64,000 nt of DNA, taken from Nematostella vectensis (lineage: Eukaryota; Cnidaria; Anthozoa; Actiniaria; Edwardsiidae). The first letter of the stretch is position 1; every line of letters begins with the position of its first letter. The notes under the pieces were generated by a model, which saw only the letters and a program-made list of their open reading frames with translations, was not told the origin of the DNA and made no database searches. The stretch covers positions 19,643,969 to 19,707,968 of the forward strand of contig NC_064035.1 in assembly GCF_932526225.1 (NCBI RefSeq), read 5' to 3'. The translations under genes were made by a program, and so were the position numbers. Positions 31,182-42,800 of this stretch are shown piece after piece.

Positions 31182-32349
31182 GGGAAAAAACACCCCTACC
31201 TCCCCTGACACCCTCAACCCTCAACAGTACCTTTCAACACCGAAGAAACGCCCAGAACCTCACGAAGGTCATGAGCAATAACTGATCAATGAACAATATT
31301 TTTTTACAACATTTTATATAAATATATAGTTCTTATAATTCTGAAAAAGGAAAAAAGTTGCTTTTAGCAGATTGATCTAAACATATATTTTTAGTGTATT
31401 TTGGATATTGTTCTCTTTAATCTAGGCAAAATGCAGAAGTTTTCATTATTGAAAATCAAAAAAATATGTTACAGTTGCTTATATATTTATTTATATTTTG
31501 AATGCTGTTAGCTCTAACAGCCAATGCAAGCAAATTTTTCGTTATTTTTTTTTATAAACTTCCAAAAACATATATAGAGTACCCACAAATAACAAAAATA
31601 TTGAAAATATGTTATAGTTGCTGTAGAGAAACCAGAGCATTGATTGTGTGTAATTCTATAAAAAAGTGTTTATTTCAATAAAATTAATGGAAGGCAGAGT
31701 TTTGTATTTTTGACTTTCTATGATTTGTAATAGGTCCTTTACTAGTAAACAGAGTCTCACACAGTCTCACCACACAGAAACTACAGGACATTAACCCTAA
31801 AATTTATAAGAAATTTAGTAGCCCTCAATCGAAGCTCTTTAAGTTGGATTTTCAAAGACATTGATTGTCCTTAAATTCAATTCAATTGAATATTTAAGGC
31901 CATTAGCTCTTTGTAAAGAACTCGAAAATTGACCTTTAAGTACGTTTAACTTGCCCGAAATGCCCTTAAATATATTAATTTAGAACATTTTATTACATTT
32001 AAAAACATTTTAAAGATGATATTTGAGAAGTTTAAGATTCCTTAAAATTGATTAAAAATTACTTTTAACTACATTTAAGAAGGTTCTTAAATGTTTTTTC
32101 TAACAGCATTTAGGGATTTCTTAAAGTCACATAAATGTTCTTAAATGTAATATTTTAAAATTCTTAAATGACATCGTAAAGACAGTTAAAAGTGATATTT
32201 AAGTTGACTTTCGGAATCTTTCCAATAGCCTTAAATCTATATTTTCACCCAGTGCGTGTTCATAGAAACAACATTCATGCGCTACGGACATGGACCAGGA
32301 GGTATCATTTGAATCAATTTGTAGCCTGAAACACTGAAGACATGGGCCC
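31182..32349. other. Gene-free; TTTAA-rich tract
   Basis: From about 31855 to 32215 the sequence is dominated by closely spaced CTTAAATG / TTTAAG words in both orientations, without a strict period. No coding region. Confidence 0.5.
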
Positions 32350-34185
32350 TTGGGTTGCACATCTGCTGTCGCTAGAGCAGGACATAACCAGGCTGAAAAC
32401 CAGAAAACGTACAAGGAAACCAAGGCTCGCGTTAATTCAGATGACAGAGATCGAGAAAGCATCCGACACAAGCTTGCCCTGTGTATCGACCCGTTAACTC
32501 TCGCGTCACATCCCGCCAGTATTGTTAACATTGTCAGTGGGAAAATGACAGAAAATGACAGACAAATGGAGATGTCAATGTTCATGATGCACTAAATGTA
32601 GGAACAGAGTCCATGAAAGAGTTCGAGAGGGGCTGGCCTGAAAGCTTTCGAAAGACAATCACCAAGAAGGTAAAGACCATTTCAGACAGCCAAAAGCAAG
32701 TCAAAGTCGGTAAAGAGAAAGCGTATGATAGCACGATTATCTACAGTCCTGTCATTGGCATCCAAGCGAGTAATAGAGATGTCGACATAAAGAAAGTCCT
32801 AAGTCATGAACTTGCTCCTGTGCCAACAGCAATGTTCCACGATTCTGGAGCAATGCGGATCTGCCCAGCAAAATCAGAGCTGAAAAAACAACTAGCAAAA
32901 GAATCATTGTGGATGGCTCGGCTGTCCTCTGGGTAATACATTGGCCCACTAAAGGTGTGATTAAGGACTTTGTTGACAATTTCATGAAATATTTAGCATG
33001 AAAGCTTCAAGATAGTAATGTCTACCTGGTCTTCGATCGATACCGAGAATATAGCACAAAGAGCTCAACTAGATATGCAAGAGAATGCAACGCAAGAAGA
33101 GTTTACCAGCACTCGGAGACAACGCCCCTACCCTCACAAAAAGCTGTTCTTACTGTATCTGCTAACAAGCAGCAGCTTATGTCGATCATTTGCCGAAGTG
33201 TTATCAGGGATGTCTTATTTCACGCCCACACAGCAACACACAAGCTAGTGATCACTGGAGACGATGTCCCAACAGAAATACATCAAGGCGTTGTTATTTC
33301 CAGAGACGATATATCTACTTCTCATGAAGAGGCTGACAACTTCATAGTTCAACAAGCCATCATGTGTGCAAAGGAGCACCGAGGAAAAATGGTTGTTGCT
33401 GATGATACAGACGTGTTTGCTTTGCTACTCTTCCATTACTTCCATTACGAGGACCTTTCTTGTCCCATGCTCATGAGCTCCCCGATTCAACAAAGGCCAC
33501 AAATCGACATCAAGGCAACCGTGCAAGCGCACCATGATATCATACTTGGTTTACTCGGAGCCCATGCTCTTTCCGGTTGTGACACTGTGCCCACATACCT
33601 TGGAATCGACAAAGGAACGATCTGGTCGCAGCTCCAGATTCGCTTACACTACTGGGTTGTCAAGATGCGCCACTGACTGATGTCGTTGAGCAGGCCATTA
33701 AGTTCACTGGCTCATGTTACAGCTGCAAGATCACAGGGGAAACAAAAATGTCAGAGATCAGATATAAGATCTGGGCCTCCAAGTTCGGCAACAGTGCAAC
33801 CTCGGTCCCGAAGATCCAATCGCTCCCTCCATCAACTGAAGCGTTTACAGAAAATGTAAAGAGGGCCCAATTACAGACCATCATCTGGAAAGCTGCATCA
33901 CTGGATCCTCCCAGCATCGACCCAGTTGAATATGGATACAATAGACACGTACCCTCTAGATCTCTTATCCCTACTACAGTTCCAACTGGAGTACCACTTG
34001 CGCCAGATGAAATCTTGCCTTTGATCAAGTGTAATTATGAGGGCGACAAGAGATGCAAAACCCAAAGATGCAGCTGCAGCCGTGCCAGGTTGCCATGTAC
34101 GCTGTTCTGCAAATGCAACGCCAGCAACGAATGCTTCAGCGAGTTGACTAATGGAGAAAACACACGAGTGGAAGCAATAGACTGA
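32350..34185 (+). pseudogene. PIN/FEN1-like nuclease-fold protein with Cys-rich tail, frameshifted
   Basis: Segments in order: 'IDPLTLASHPASIVNIVSGK' (about 32488-32545); 'HELAPVPTAMFHDSGAMRI' (32808-32865); 'VDGSAVLWVIHWP' (about 32910); 'VYLVFDRY' (33022-33045); 'HEEADNFIVQQAI' (about 33324); 'VVADDTDVFALLLF' (about 33395); 'AHALSGCDTVPTYLGIDKGT' (33561-33620); 'PPSTEAFTENVKRAQLQ' (33829-33880). The tail has nine Cys ('CKTQRCSCSRARLPCTLFC'). The DG, xVFDxY, EAD, DTD and GCD...GIxKG spacing resembles the acidic-residue pattern of PIN/FEN1 nucleases. This is my inference; I know the family only as an uncharacterised anthozoan expansion. Breaks: frameshifts near 32560, 32905 and 33655 and a TGA near 33000. 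Confidence 0.55.
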
Positions 34186-34888
34186 CTAATACTTGAGCTG
34201 ACGATTCCAGCTACCAGCATTCGAGTCAATGGCCATGATGTCATAATATATATGCTTCTGTGGTTTTGTAGATACCACATTTTAATCGTGTAACAGCACT
34301 ATTAAGATAAGCCGGAAAACGTTTTCAATTATTTGTTCATGTTTCAAACTGTTTTTTTCCTTTGCCTTTGCTTTCACATGTAACTATGAAAAAGTCAGGC
34401 AATGGTGTTCTTAACATGGGTACCCTATGGTGCTTTACACAAGTGTTCTGGGCCGAGTTTTGCAATTTTTAAACTCTTGTGTGATCAACTAAAAGATTTC
34501 GGTCATTTGCGGTCAAACAAACAAGTTGCATATTTTCGAAAATATGTGGTGTGTATATAGTGGCCTTGACCGAGTATTGAGTTATTTTAGTTCTCTGTGC
34601 GAACAACTAAAATATATTGACCATTTGCCGTCAAAATTGCCAGCTTAAAGTACTTTTATTGCATATGTTCTAAAATCACTATGCGGGTACCCTGTAGTTT
34701 TTAGCTAATTTCAAAACCTCGGTATAAATAGAAATGCTCAAGAGCAAAAAAGTGTCATCAATCGGATTATTGTTATGGACCAACTTCTTGTTAAGAATTC
34801 ACAATAAAACATTGTATAGACACTAGTGCAAGGTATAACGGGCTGGCTGCCAGACTTAGTTGTTTAAAGTTGAGTTAATGTGCGTGGC

Positions 34889-34906
34889 TATGGAGCTTCA
34901 CTTGAG
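34889..34906 (+). repeat. 5' target-site duplication of the RTE-like LINE
   Basis: TATGGAGCTTCACTTGAG occurs here and identically at 38562-38579, bracketing the LINE. It is 18 bp and exact; the bases outside it differ. Confidence 0.85.
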
Positions 34907-37900
34907 GGTGCTTAGGGCGGCTATTCCCCACGGCTCTGGCCACTTAAATCCTGTGTAACTACCTTCACGTGGTGCACCTGTCCTTGACAAAAAGTTACAC
35001 TAGGGACCGAGTAAGGGACGGTATATTCCCTTTCTGGGTAGGTGGAGCTCGTTAGCCTTGGTTGGCAATCCACCTAGGGGAAGGAAAACCCTGATTCCAA
35101 ACCTCCGCTGCCTTGCGGCTATACCCGGTCTGGGAAAGGCTTCAGGAGTTAACCTCGAAGAAAAATCTGGGAGTAAACCTTTGTTACTTCTTTGGGCGGA
35201 TGAGCTTCGAATAGGTCAACGGCCAGCACCGGCGGATCTGATGGTCAACCCGGCTTCAGTTTCCGGCAACAAGTTGCAACGAATTTGTTTCTGCGGCCAT
35301 CCCAGCTATGCTGGGTTGTCGATAAACAGGACCTCTCGCCAAGGGACACTACCCTCGCGCCAGGTAGTGTCGTCATCAGTGGTGCAGCCTCACAGTTTTT
35401 ATGGAAAGTCAATCTAGTAGTATTGGAGCTATGGCTACCGCATTCGGGGGAACCGATGCGCCACCCAGTGCGGCAGTGGCGAAAAATGGACGAAGACCGC
35501 ACTCGGCTATAACTTCCAGAGCAATCGACAATCGTCAGTTTCTATCTTCTAGAAAGCAAGCTCTAACCCTTGGAGCTTGGAATGTCCGTACTACCAATGA
35601 CGGCGATGGTTCTCTAAGACCAGAGCGAGCCACAGCACTCATTTGTCGTGAGCTGGAGCATGCTAATATCGATATCTGTGCTTTAAGCGAAGTCCGACGT
35701 CCCAACACTGGTAACATTGTAGAAAGGAGTCATACTATCTTCTGGAGTGGGGGAAGTGAGAGAACAGCCGGTGTCGGATTTGCTATCTCCAACAGACTTG
35801 TATCGCAAGGGATTTGTCCAACACCTATCAACGATAGACTTATGCAAATGCGTGTTCCATTGGAAAGTGGTAACTACCTCACCCTTGTTAGCGTATACGC
35901 TCCTACCATGCAAAGAACATCTGAGGAAAAAGAGGTATTTTACGAAAAGCTCCGTTGTTGCCTTCCTTCAGCTCAGAACAACCCTCTTATTGTGTTGGGC
36001 GATTTCAATGCTCGTGTGGGTCAAGACTACAAATCCTGGCCTGATGTTATCGGTAAGCACGGTGTTGGAAAGATGAACTCGAATGGCCTCATGCTCCTTG
36101 AGTTTTGCACTCGGTTGCAGCTAAGTGTCATGGGTACAATGTTTCAATTAAAGGATAGCTTGAAGAACACGTGGCAACACCTCCGCTCTAAACACTGGCA
36201 CCAACTCGATCATGTGCTAGCCAATCAAGCTGCTAAGCCTTTTATTAAAGTAACCAAAGTCAATCAAGCTGCCGACTGTTTCACGGACCACAAGCTTTTA
36301 ATGTCTAATTGTGCTTTTCCTTTGAAGCGCAAGAAGAATATCTCAAGACCCCCGAAAAAGCTAGACACTCGTCTCAATGACGATAAGAAAGTGAAGCTCG
36401 TTCAGTTTTTAGATGAGAAAATTCCTGCTTGTAATAACGATTTCGAAGATCTGCAAGATATTCTTCAACAAGCTGCAAACCATGTTTTCGAAAGGAAAAA
36501 GAGGATCCAAAATGACTGGTTTGATGACCAAGATGAGGAAATTCGAAACTTACTTCAAGACAAAAGCCTAGACAGGCACTCGTTAAGAACACGTATCAGA
36601 CAAATCAAGGATGCATGGTTTCAAAAGAAAGCTGAAGAAGCTGAGCATTTTTCTCAAACAAAAAATCCAAGAGAGTTCTATGCCACCTTGAATGCAGTCT
36701 ATGGCCCAAGATCAAGAAATTCTCATCCTGTTCGCTCTAAAGAAGGCACTCTTTTGGCCGATCCCATAGAAGTCAAAGGTAGATGGGTGGAGCACTTTAG
36801 TGATTTGCTAAATCTCCCGAGTGATGTTGACTTAAAAATCGTGGACGAACTTGACCAATTACCAATCATGCTGTCTATGGATGATCCTGTTACAGACCAG
36901 GAGCTGGAAAAAGCCATTTCAAACACCAAACTTGGTAAGAGCCCTGGTTTTGATGGTGTCCTTCCAGAAGTCATTGTTTATGGTGGTCGCTGCCTGAGAG
37001 CTTTTCTTCTCATCCTCTTTAATATCATCTGGGCGTCTGAAATCATTCCTCAAGTGTGGAAAGATGCAATTATCACCATTTTATTTAAGAAGGGCGACAG
37101 AAGCGAATGTGGAAACTACAGGGGGATATCACTACTAAGCGTCGTGGGGAAAATATTCGCAGATATCATCTTGCAAAGACTACAGCTGCTTGCGGAATTT
37201 ATATATCCCCAGTCCCAGTCAGGGTACCGAGCTGGTAGGGGCACTATTGATGGCATATTCACTCTTCGTCAGCTTATGGAAAAGACCAGAGAGCAACGTA
37301 ACAACATGTATATAGTCTTTGTAGACTTTGTGAAAGCCTTCGACACTGTCAATCGTGAACTTCTCTTTTCGATCCTTGGCAAACTAGGATGCCCACCAAA
37401 GTTCATAAGTATAATAAAGAAGCTATATTCTGATGTTCATGCTAGGCTAATCGTAGACGGAGAGCTAACTCGAGCATTTGAATACAACTGTGGTGTCAAG
37501 CAAGGATGTAAGTTAGCACCAACTCTATTCGGCATCTATGCTGCTGTCCTGCTCTGGTTGGCCTTTAATAAAATTGAACACACCTGCAGCATCAAGATAA
37601 GATTCCGATTTGATGGTAATCTCTTCGATCTTCGCAGGCTCAAAGCAAAAACAAAAGTCCTCACGGAATTCATCAGGGAGGCACAGTACGCTGACGATAT
37701 CGCCTTATTTAGCGATACCCCAGAGGGTCTGCAGTCTTTACTTACATCGTACAATGAACTTGCTAAGAGAATGGGGATGCGCATTAACACTAAAAAGACG
37801 GAGACTATGTGTATTGGTAATACTGCCGACTTTTATGTTGATGGCATTAAGCTGGTCAATGTTACTCACTTTAAATACCTTGGTAGTATCCTGTCAAGTG

Positions 37901-38561
37901 ACTGCTCAATGAGAGCGGAGCTCACATCTCGTATACAAGCTGTATCATGTGCTTATAGTCGCCTTCGAAAGAGAGTTTTCGACTCTCGTGATCTCACTGT
38001 ACCAACCAAGATCGCTGTTTATAATCAATGTCTAATGCCTCTCTTATTGTACGGTAGTGAGACATGGACTGTATATCAGCATGAAGTTAGAGAACTTCGT
38101 ACTCTGCAACAACGCCATTTACGCCTAATCCTCAAGATCAAGTGGGACGACTATATAAGCAATGAAGACGTCCTCCGTCGTGCAAACGTAGATGATATTG
38201 AAACAAAATTAGCTAGAAATCGTCTCCGCTGGTTTGGTCACCTCTGCCGAATGGACGATGACAGAGTGCCTAAGCAGCTGTTATTTTCGGAGCTAGAACA
38301 CGGGTCTCGCCCAGTTGGTCGTCCTAAACTAAGATTCAAGGACATTTTGAAAAAAGACCTCAAAATTGGATGCGTCCTTGAAGCGTGGAACTATCATGTA
38401 CATAATAGAAAGGAATGGAGGGCGATCACAAATAACATCTGCACGTCATACGACAAAAGAAGATATGAAACCTATTTAAAACAAAGGGAAGCTCGCCGTA
38501 AAAGGGCGGAGAACAGTTAAATACAAACTGTGTTATACCCGTTTGCGGGTGCAGGCGCTTA
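34907..38561 (+). mobile_element. Full-length LINE (RTE-like), 3.66 kb
   Basis: The element is bounded by the 18-bp duplication. It has a GC-richer 5' region of about 490 bp, a 1,039-codon ORF and a very short 3' UTR of about 40 bp ending in TTTGCGGGTGCAGGCGCTTA, with no poly(A). A 119-codon frame (35058-35417) overlaps the main ORF start and could be a vestigial ORF1, but it has no recognisable domain. Intact ORF plus exact duplication indicate a recent insertion. Confidence 0.85.
35401..38520 (+). CDS. LINE endonuclease / reverse transcriptase polyprotein
   Basis: 1,039 residues, uninterrupted. The endonuclease spans about residues 55-300: 'LTLGAWNVRT', 'ALSEVRRP', 'VSVYAPT', 'VLGDFNARVG' (about 199) and 'TDHKLLMSN' (about 293). 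The reverse transcriptase spans about 480-800: 'GNYRGISLLS', 'QSGYRAGRGT', motif A 'VDFVKAFDTVNRE' (about 641), 'GVKQGCKLAPTLF' and 'QYADDIALFSD' (about 763). The C-terminus carries 'RLRWFGHLCRMDDDR' and 'GRPKLRFKDILK', as in RTE-type LINEs. It nicks target DNA and primes cDNA synthesis there. All key acidic residues I can place are present, so it is potentially active. The RTE clade call is tentative. The ATG at 35401 is chosen because the frame is open from there; an in-frame start nearer 'LTLGAWN' is also possible. Confidence 0.85.
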   Translation: MESQSSSIGAMATAFGGTDAPPSAAVAKNGRRPHSAITSRAIDNRQFLSSRKQALTLGAWNVRTTNDGDGSLRPERATALICRELEHANIDICALSEVRRPNTGNIVERSHTIFWSGGSERTAGVGFAISNRLVSQGICPTPINDRLMQMRVPLESGNYLTLVSVYAPTMQRTSEEKEVFYEKLRCCLPSAQNNPLIVLGDFNARVGQDYKSWPDVIGKHGVGKMNSNGLMLLEFCTRLQLSVMGTMFQLKDSLKNTWQHLRSKHWHQLDHVLANQAAKPFIKVTKVNQAADCFTDHKLLMSNCAFPLKRKKNISRPPKKLDTRLNDDKKVKLVQFLDEKIPACNNDFEDLQDILQQAANHVFERKKRIQNDWFDDQDEEIRNLLQDKSLDRHSLRTRIRQIKDAWFQKKAEEAEHFSQTKNPREFYATLNAVYGPRSRNSHPVRSKEGTLLADPIEVKGRWVEHFSDLLNLPSDVDLKIVDELDQLPIMLSMDDPVTDQELEKAISNTKLGKSPGFDGVLPEVIVYGGRCLRAFLLILFNIIWASEIIPQVWKDAIITILFKKGDRSECGNYRGISLLSVVGKIFADIILQRLQLLAEFIYPQSQSGYRAGRGTIDGIFTLRQLMEKTREQRNNMYIVFVDFVKAFDTVNRELLFSILGKLGCPPKFISIIKKLYSDVHARLIVDGELTRAFEYNCGVKQGCKLAPTLFGIYAAVLLWLAFNKIEHTCSIKIRFRFDGNLFDLRRLKAKTKVLTEFIREAQYADDIALFSDTPEGLQSLLTSYNELAKRMGMRINTKKTETMCIGNTADFYVDGIKLVNVTHFKYLGSILSSDCSMRAELTSRIQAVSCAYSRLRKRVFDSRDLTVPTKIAVYNQCLMPLLLYGSETWTVYQHEVRELRTLQQRHLRLILKIKWDDYISNEDVLRRANVDDIETKLARNRLRWFGHLCRMDDDRVPKQLLFSELEHGSRPVGRPKLRFKDILKKDLKIGCVLEAWNYHVHNRKEWRAITNNICTSYDKRRYETYLKQREARRKRAENS

Positions 38562-38579
38562 TATGGAGCTTCACTTGAG
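38562..38579 (+). repeat. 3' target-site duplication of the RTE-like LINE
   Basis: Exact second copy of TATGGAGCTTCACTTGAG (see 34889-34906). Confidence 0.85.
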
Positions 38580-39281
38580 ATGATTCTGGTATGGGCCACA
38601 GAGAATTCCGTCTCCATGCCAACATCTTGACAAACACAGAATTTAATTTGAAGTTGGATGGCAGAACTTAGCAGGTACATATCTTTCCCTTACATAATTA
38701 TAGTTGTTATCATAGCCACTTTTGGAGTTTATAATTTCTGATCATTAATTAAAAATCTTAATCATTTATTCCAGTAATTCTTTTTGAATAGCACCATCTT
38801 TGTACTAGATTTTTTTTAAATAGTATTTTTTTTTCCATTCCAGGAAGGGACCAAGTATCACTAGGAATAGTCCCAATGATCCCTATTAAAGCTGGACACC
38901 AGAGTGCCCTCTGTTTATCCACTTGCAAATGCAAACTGTGCTAAGAAAAGGCATAAGTCAAGCATTTCATAGTTAATAACAAAGAAACAATCAGTTAATT
39001 AATCTATTAAAAGTTGTGCAGATCTATTAAAATGATAGCCTTTCAAAAGAATTAAATTTTTTTAGGTCACTGGAGAATTTCTGAAACCTGAATCCATCCA
39101 TCCATCAAGCAGGATTAGGAACTCTGTGGTCATTACTTTTAGTAGCCTGAGTATCAGGCGATTTTATTTTTCAAAAGTCGGAGAGGAAAAATAAAAGTAC
39201 GCCTGAAAAATACTAGACGCGACACAGTTTTGCGACGCCTGCCGCCCCTTTTCAGGCCACTGTCAAAATACGTCGGCTGTC

Positions 39282-40745
39282 AACAGTGCGGTCTTCAGCC
39301 AAATCAGGAGGAACGTGAATACAATAGCCTGACGTCATCGATAAAAACATTGAGGCCCGGTCTCTATCGCTCTCAACCATATTCACACCAGATTTCAAGA
39401 TTGCGGATTAGAGAGCGTTTTGTCCATTCAACTCGATTCTGTTTATCGCATAACTATGTAAGGCAACGAGCAAACTTGTTGACATTGTTTATTAGTAAAG
39501 CGATTTGAAGAACCTATACGCCATTCCGAGACGATCGGATAAAGTATACTAGGAAGAAGTTGGAGTCGTGCAAAGATTTGTCATGATATGGGACTTATAT
39601 AAGTTACCAGTAAAAAGGTAACTACATGGAGTAACTTTGAACATTATTTGTTTTTTGGTTAGTATATTGTATAGCGGATGGAACAGCAACTGCGAGGAGA
39701 CTTTTGTTTAGGTTGTTTACTTCGCAAAGTCAACTTGTGTCCTGATTTCAACCGCGATGGTAGTACTCTGCGATATTCTGTTTTATTACATGGATGGAAT
39801 TAGAGCCTTCACGATAAATTTGCTTGGTTTAACATTTTATTGGATATTTCGCTATCTAAAACCCATACAAGCGCTCAACCAAAACCAATTTGTGTTTTTA
39901 TTGTCTACTCTACAAAATCAACACACTAAAGAGTAAATTTTGCTTTCTTGTTCTTTGTGTTGTCTTGAAGCTGCAAGTCAAACAATGAAAGTCACATAGT
40001 TGGAATTCACAAGACCCTTATATTATAGTAGAGGCATATAAGATGTATCAATGCTCAAATAAATAAAACTTACAATTTTAATGTTTCCTTTGTATCATCG
40101 ACCGATCATCGTCGACCATTCCAATGCTCTGTCTTTGGCAATTCTTGGCACATTTTAACCCTCTTAACACTTTTAGAACTATAAATAGACTATAAAGACT
40201 GTATTTGAAATTACACACACGATAGGTAAGGCGAAACACAGGCTTCATCTCCAACTGCTCTGATAACTCTATCGCGTAGATGAATAACAGAGACGTTGCT
40301 TCTCAGAGATGTGCACTTTTTACTAGAGATGTACCTCACCAACTTTGGCGAGGGCATAGATTATTCACCACACAACCGGGGAAAAATAATCTCATCACTG
40401 AAAAAAAAACATAAGCAAGCTAAAATCAATGTCCAATATGTGTACCTACCACATTCCTCTTCCAATATGGCGGATGAGACACTCGGTGCGCTATCGTCGA
40501 ACTTCGATAAAGAGATATTTATTTGGTAAATCTGGCCGTATTTCAAGTCGATCTACTCCTCTAATCTTCCTCTAGCTTACGCAACAATCAGCTCACGGAT
40601 GTATAGCACGGGCGCGAAAAAATACAGCTTTTCCGGTCTGCGGTAGTTTTCCAGCACGACTGATGCGTGACCTCGGTGAGACAATAGAAATGATTGCGTT
40701 ACGCGTTCCTCCTGAACTGGCTGAAGACCGCACTGGTCAATTTTC
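39282..40745. repeat. Inverted repeat pair about 1.46 kb apart
   Basis: The left arm (about 39282-39330, core CAGTGCGGTCTTCAGCC) is an inverted, diverged copy of the right arm (about 40703-40745, GGCTGAAGACCGCACTG) and is followed on its inner side by matching CAGGAGGAACG / CGTTCCTCCTG. The enclosed DNA has no recognised gene, only a TGACGTCA octamer (39330-39337) and AT-rich sequence. It may be the ends of an old DNA element or a dispersed repeat in two orientations. Confidence 0.5.
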
Positions 40746-41459
40746 CAATGACTCGCGTGGTGGCACAATCAAATGCCCAAATGAAATTATAAACAGCTTT
40801 TGTGTAAAACAAAACTACATTGGTGTTATATGCAAGGGTAATAATTTTAGTAACGACGAACCACGGTTCGCTAAATGATTTGAAACGCAAAGATAATTCA
40901 CGGCTCAGGAGATTTACGATAAGACTACAGATCCACACATCACTAACTTACAACTAGCATATTCACATCACCAATTTACTACAGGCTTTTTCGTCTAAAT
41001 AGACAAACCGCTGCTTGAACACACATGCCATTATTTGATAAGCTCACAAAATCAACAACTCGCGGGAAGTGCCGCAAACAATCCCAAGCATTCTTCGTGC
41101 TCTCACAGATAAATTTCTCGAATATTTGGCGCCTGGTCTGTCTAAAAAATTGATAGCTACTACTAATAATGACCGTAGTATTAAGCAACCTCTATGACGT
41201 CCAGCGCCTTTGATAATATATAGATTTAGGCACTGCCTAAAAGCGGAGCCAGCATAAACACCTTTTGTGTTGACTGATCAAAGGTATTATTGGGGGATCT
41301 AGGATCCTGCTCTCTACTGAGATTTATTTATTGTACCAACCAAATGGATCCAGGCCTTATTAAATTTAAATTATGCAGTACATCAAAGTTAACAAACACA
41401 ATTCCTGGTGTGGATATGGCTGTCAAAGTTGTCAAGAGTCTAATGGTAAATTCTTATGT
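40746..41459. other. Gene-free interval
   Basis: Contains TTTAGGCACTGCCTAAAAG (about 41225-41243), which resembles TTTAGGCACTGCCAAAAG at about 52331 and suggests a dispersed repeat. No coding signal. Confidence 0.4.
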
Positions 41460-42800
41460 CCCATCATAGAAGTTCCATTATGAATATCTTTTTTTTAATC
41501 AAAACAATACTCCCACAAGCTTTGCCCTTGTGCAGAAAATGTCATGGATGTAACAGCATTCCAAAGATTCAAAATAATATATTTAGACTGTTTAGATGCC
41601 ATACTGTGATTTTTATGTATTGATTTAGTGGCGATTCTCTCCTTCATTGGACCGAATATTCAGAAAAATGTCTGGAAATTAAAATCCAAAAATATATCTC
41701 CTTTCATGCATTACATATTGGTGCACCCCACTTTACCATATAGTGGCCTTGTTGTTGGTGGCCTACTCCCAAATGAATGCAATGAAGAAAAAAACAGATT
41801 GAAAATGCTAACTTCTAATTTCAAACCAAACCCTTTCATTGATCTATGTTTGGGGTAGAGAGGAATCAAAGAATATCAATTAACTAAAAAATAATCGACG
41901 GGAGAGGAGATATAAAGTGAGTTGACTCAACTTGAAAGGTTTGGTGAAAAAAATATAACAGTAATGAAAATAATTTGATTGAGCATTTCTTGACATTTCC
42001 CCTTTCCCATTATCTTAACCCTTTCACCACCACAGGCCTCTAAAGAGGCCATGTCTTTGCTACCCAAGCTATGTGAACAGAATTCTATTATTGAAAAAGA
42101 ACAAGGTTGTTGCTAGTGTTATAAAGTTTAAGTATCTTGCCCTAAAAAACCCTTCCCCTCAATAAAAGTTCCATTAATCTACATTTGTAAAGCTACATTC
42201 TGACAAGCTTTGTTCTTGCGAAGAACAATGGATGAAACAGAATTTCAAAGTGTCAGACACAATTTTAGATAAGATGCAATGCTGAAGATTTAATGTACCA
42301 TTTTAAGTGGTGATTTTCCATCCCCATAGGAATTAATATCTACAAATATACATCCAGTAATGCATTTTATTTTGGTGTTTTGAGAAACCCTGGATCTAAC
42401 TATTCCAATGAAATAAATCTAAACATCTAAAATAAATGTAATGGGCAAGAGACTTGGAAAGAAAATCCTAAAAAGAAAATATAAGTGAAAGTAATAAATG
42501 AAAATTTCTAATTTAAAAATCAAATCTGTTCATTAATTTATTTTTGGTGTAGAGGGGAAATAGCAAAGAGCATCAATTGCATAAAAATAGTCAACAGGGA
42601 GAAGAAAAAGGAAGAAATATGACTCTTCCTTAAATGTTTGAAAAGAAAATATAATAACAATAATGTGATAATTATATTCAGTACTTTTCTAAAATATCCT
42701 CTTTCCCATTATCTTTAGGTTGATAGAAAACTGTTTTCTTTACAGATTTATTATTTAAAAAGCAAAAGTTTGTTTTTAGTTTTATATTATATAAGTATCT
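41460..42800 (+). repeat. Diverged tandem duplication, period about 0.7 kb
   Basis: Landmarks recur in the same order about 690-700 bp apart: AGAAGTTCCATTA / AAAAGTTCCATTA, CAAGCTTTGCCCTTGTGCAG / CAAGCTTTGTTCTTGCGAAG, TGCATT...TTGGTG, TTGGGGTAGAGAGGAAT / TTGGTGTAGAGGGGAAA, and CTTTCCCATTATCTT (about 42003 and 42702). Divergence is high, so the duplication is old. No coding function is visible. Confidence 0.6.

Noticed and set aside
35535-37912. Additional frames within the RTE-like LINE
   Set aside because: They overlap the intact 1,039-codon ORF in other frames and carry no motif of their own.
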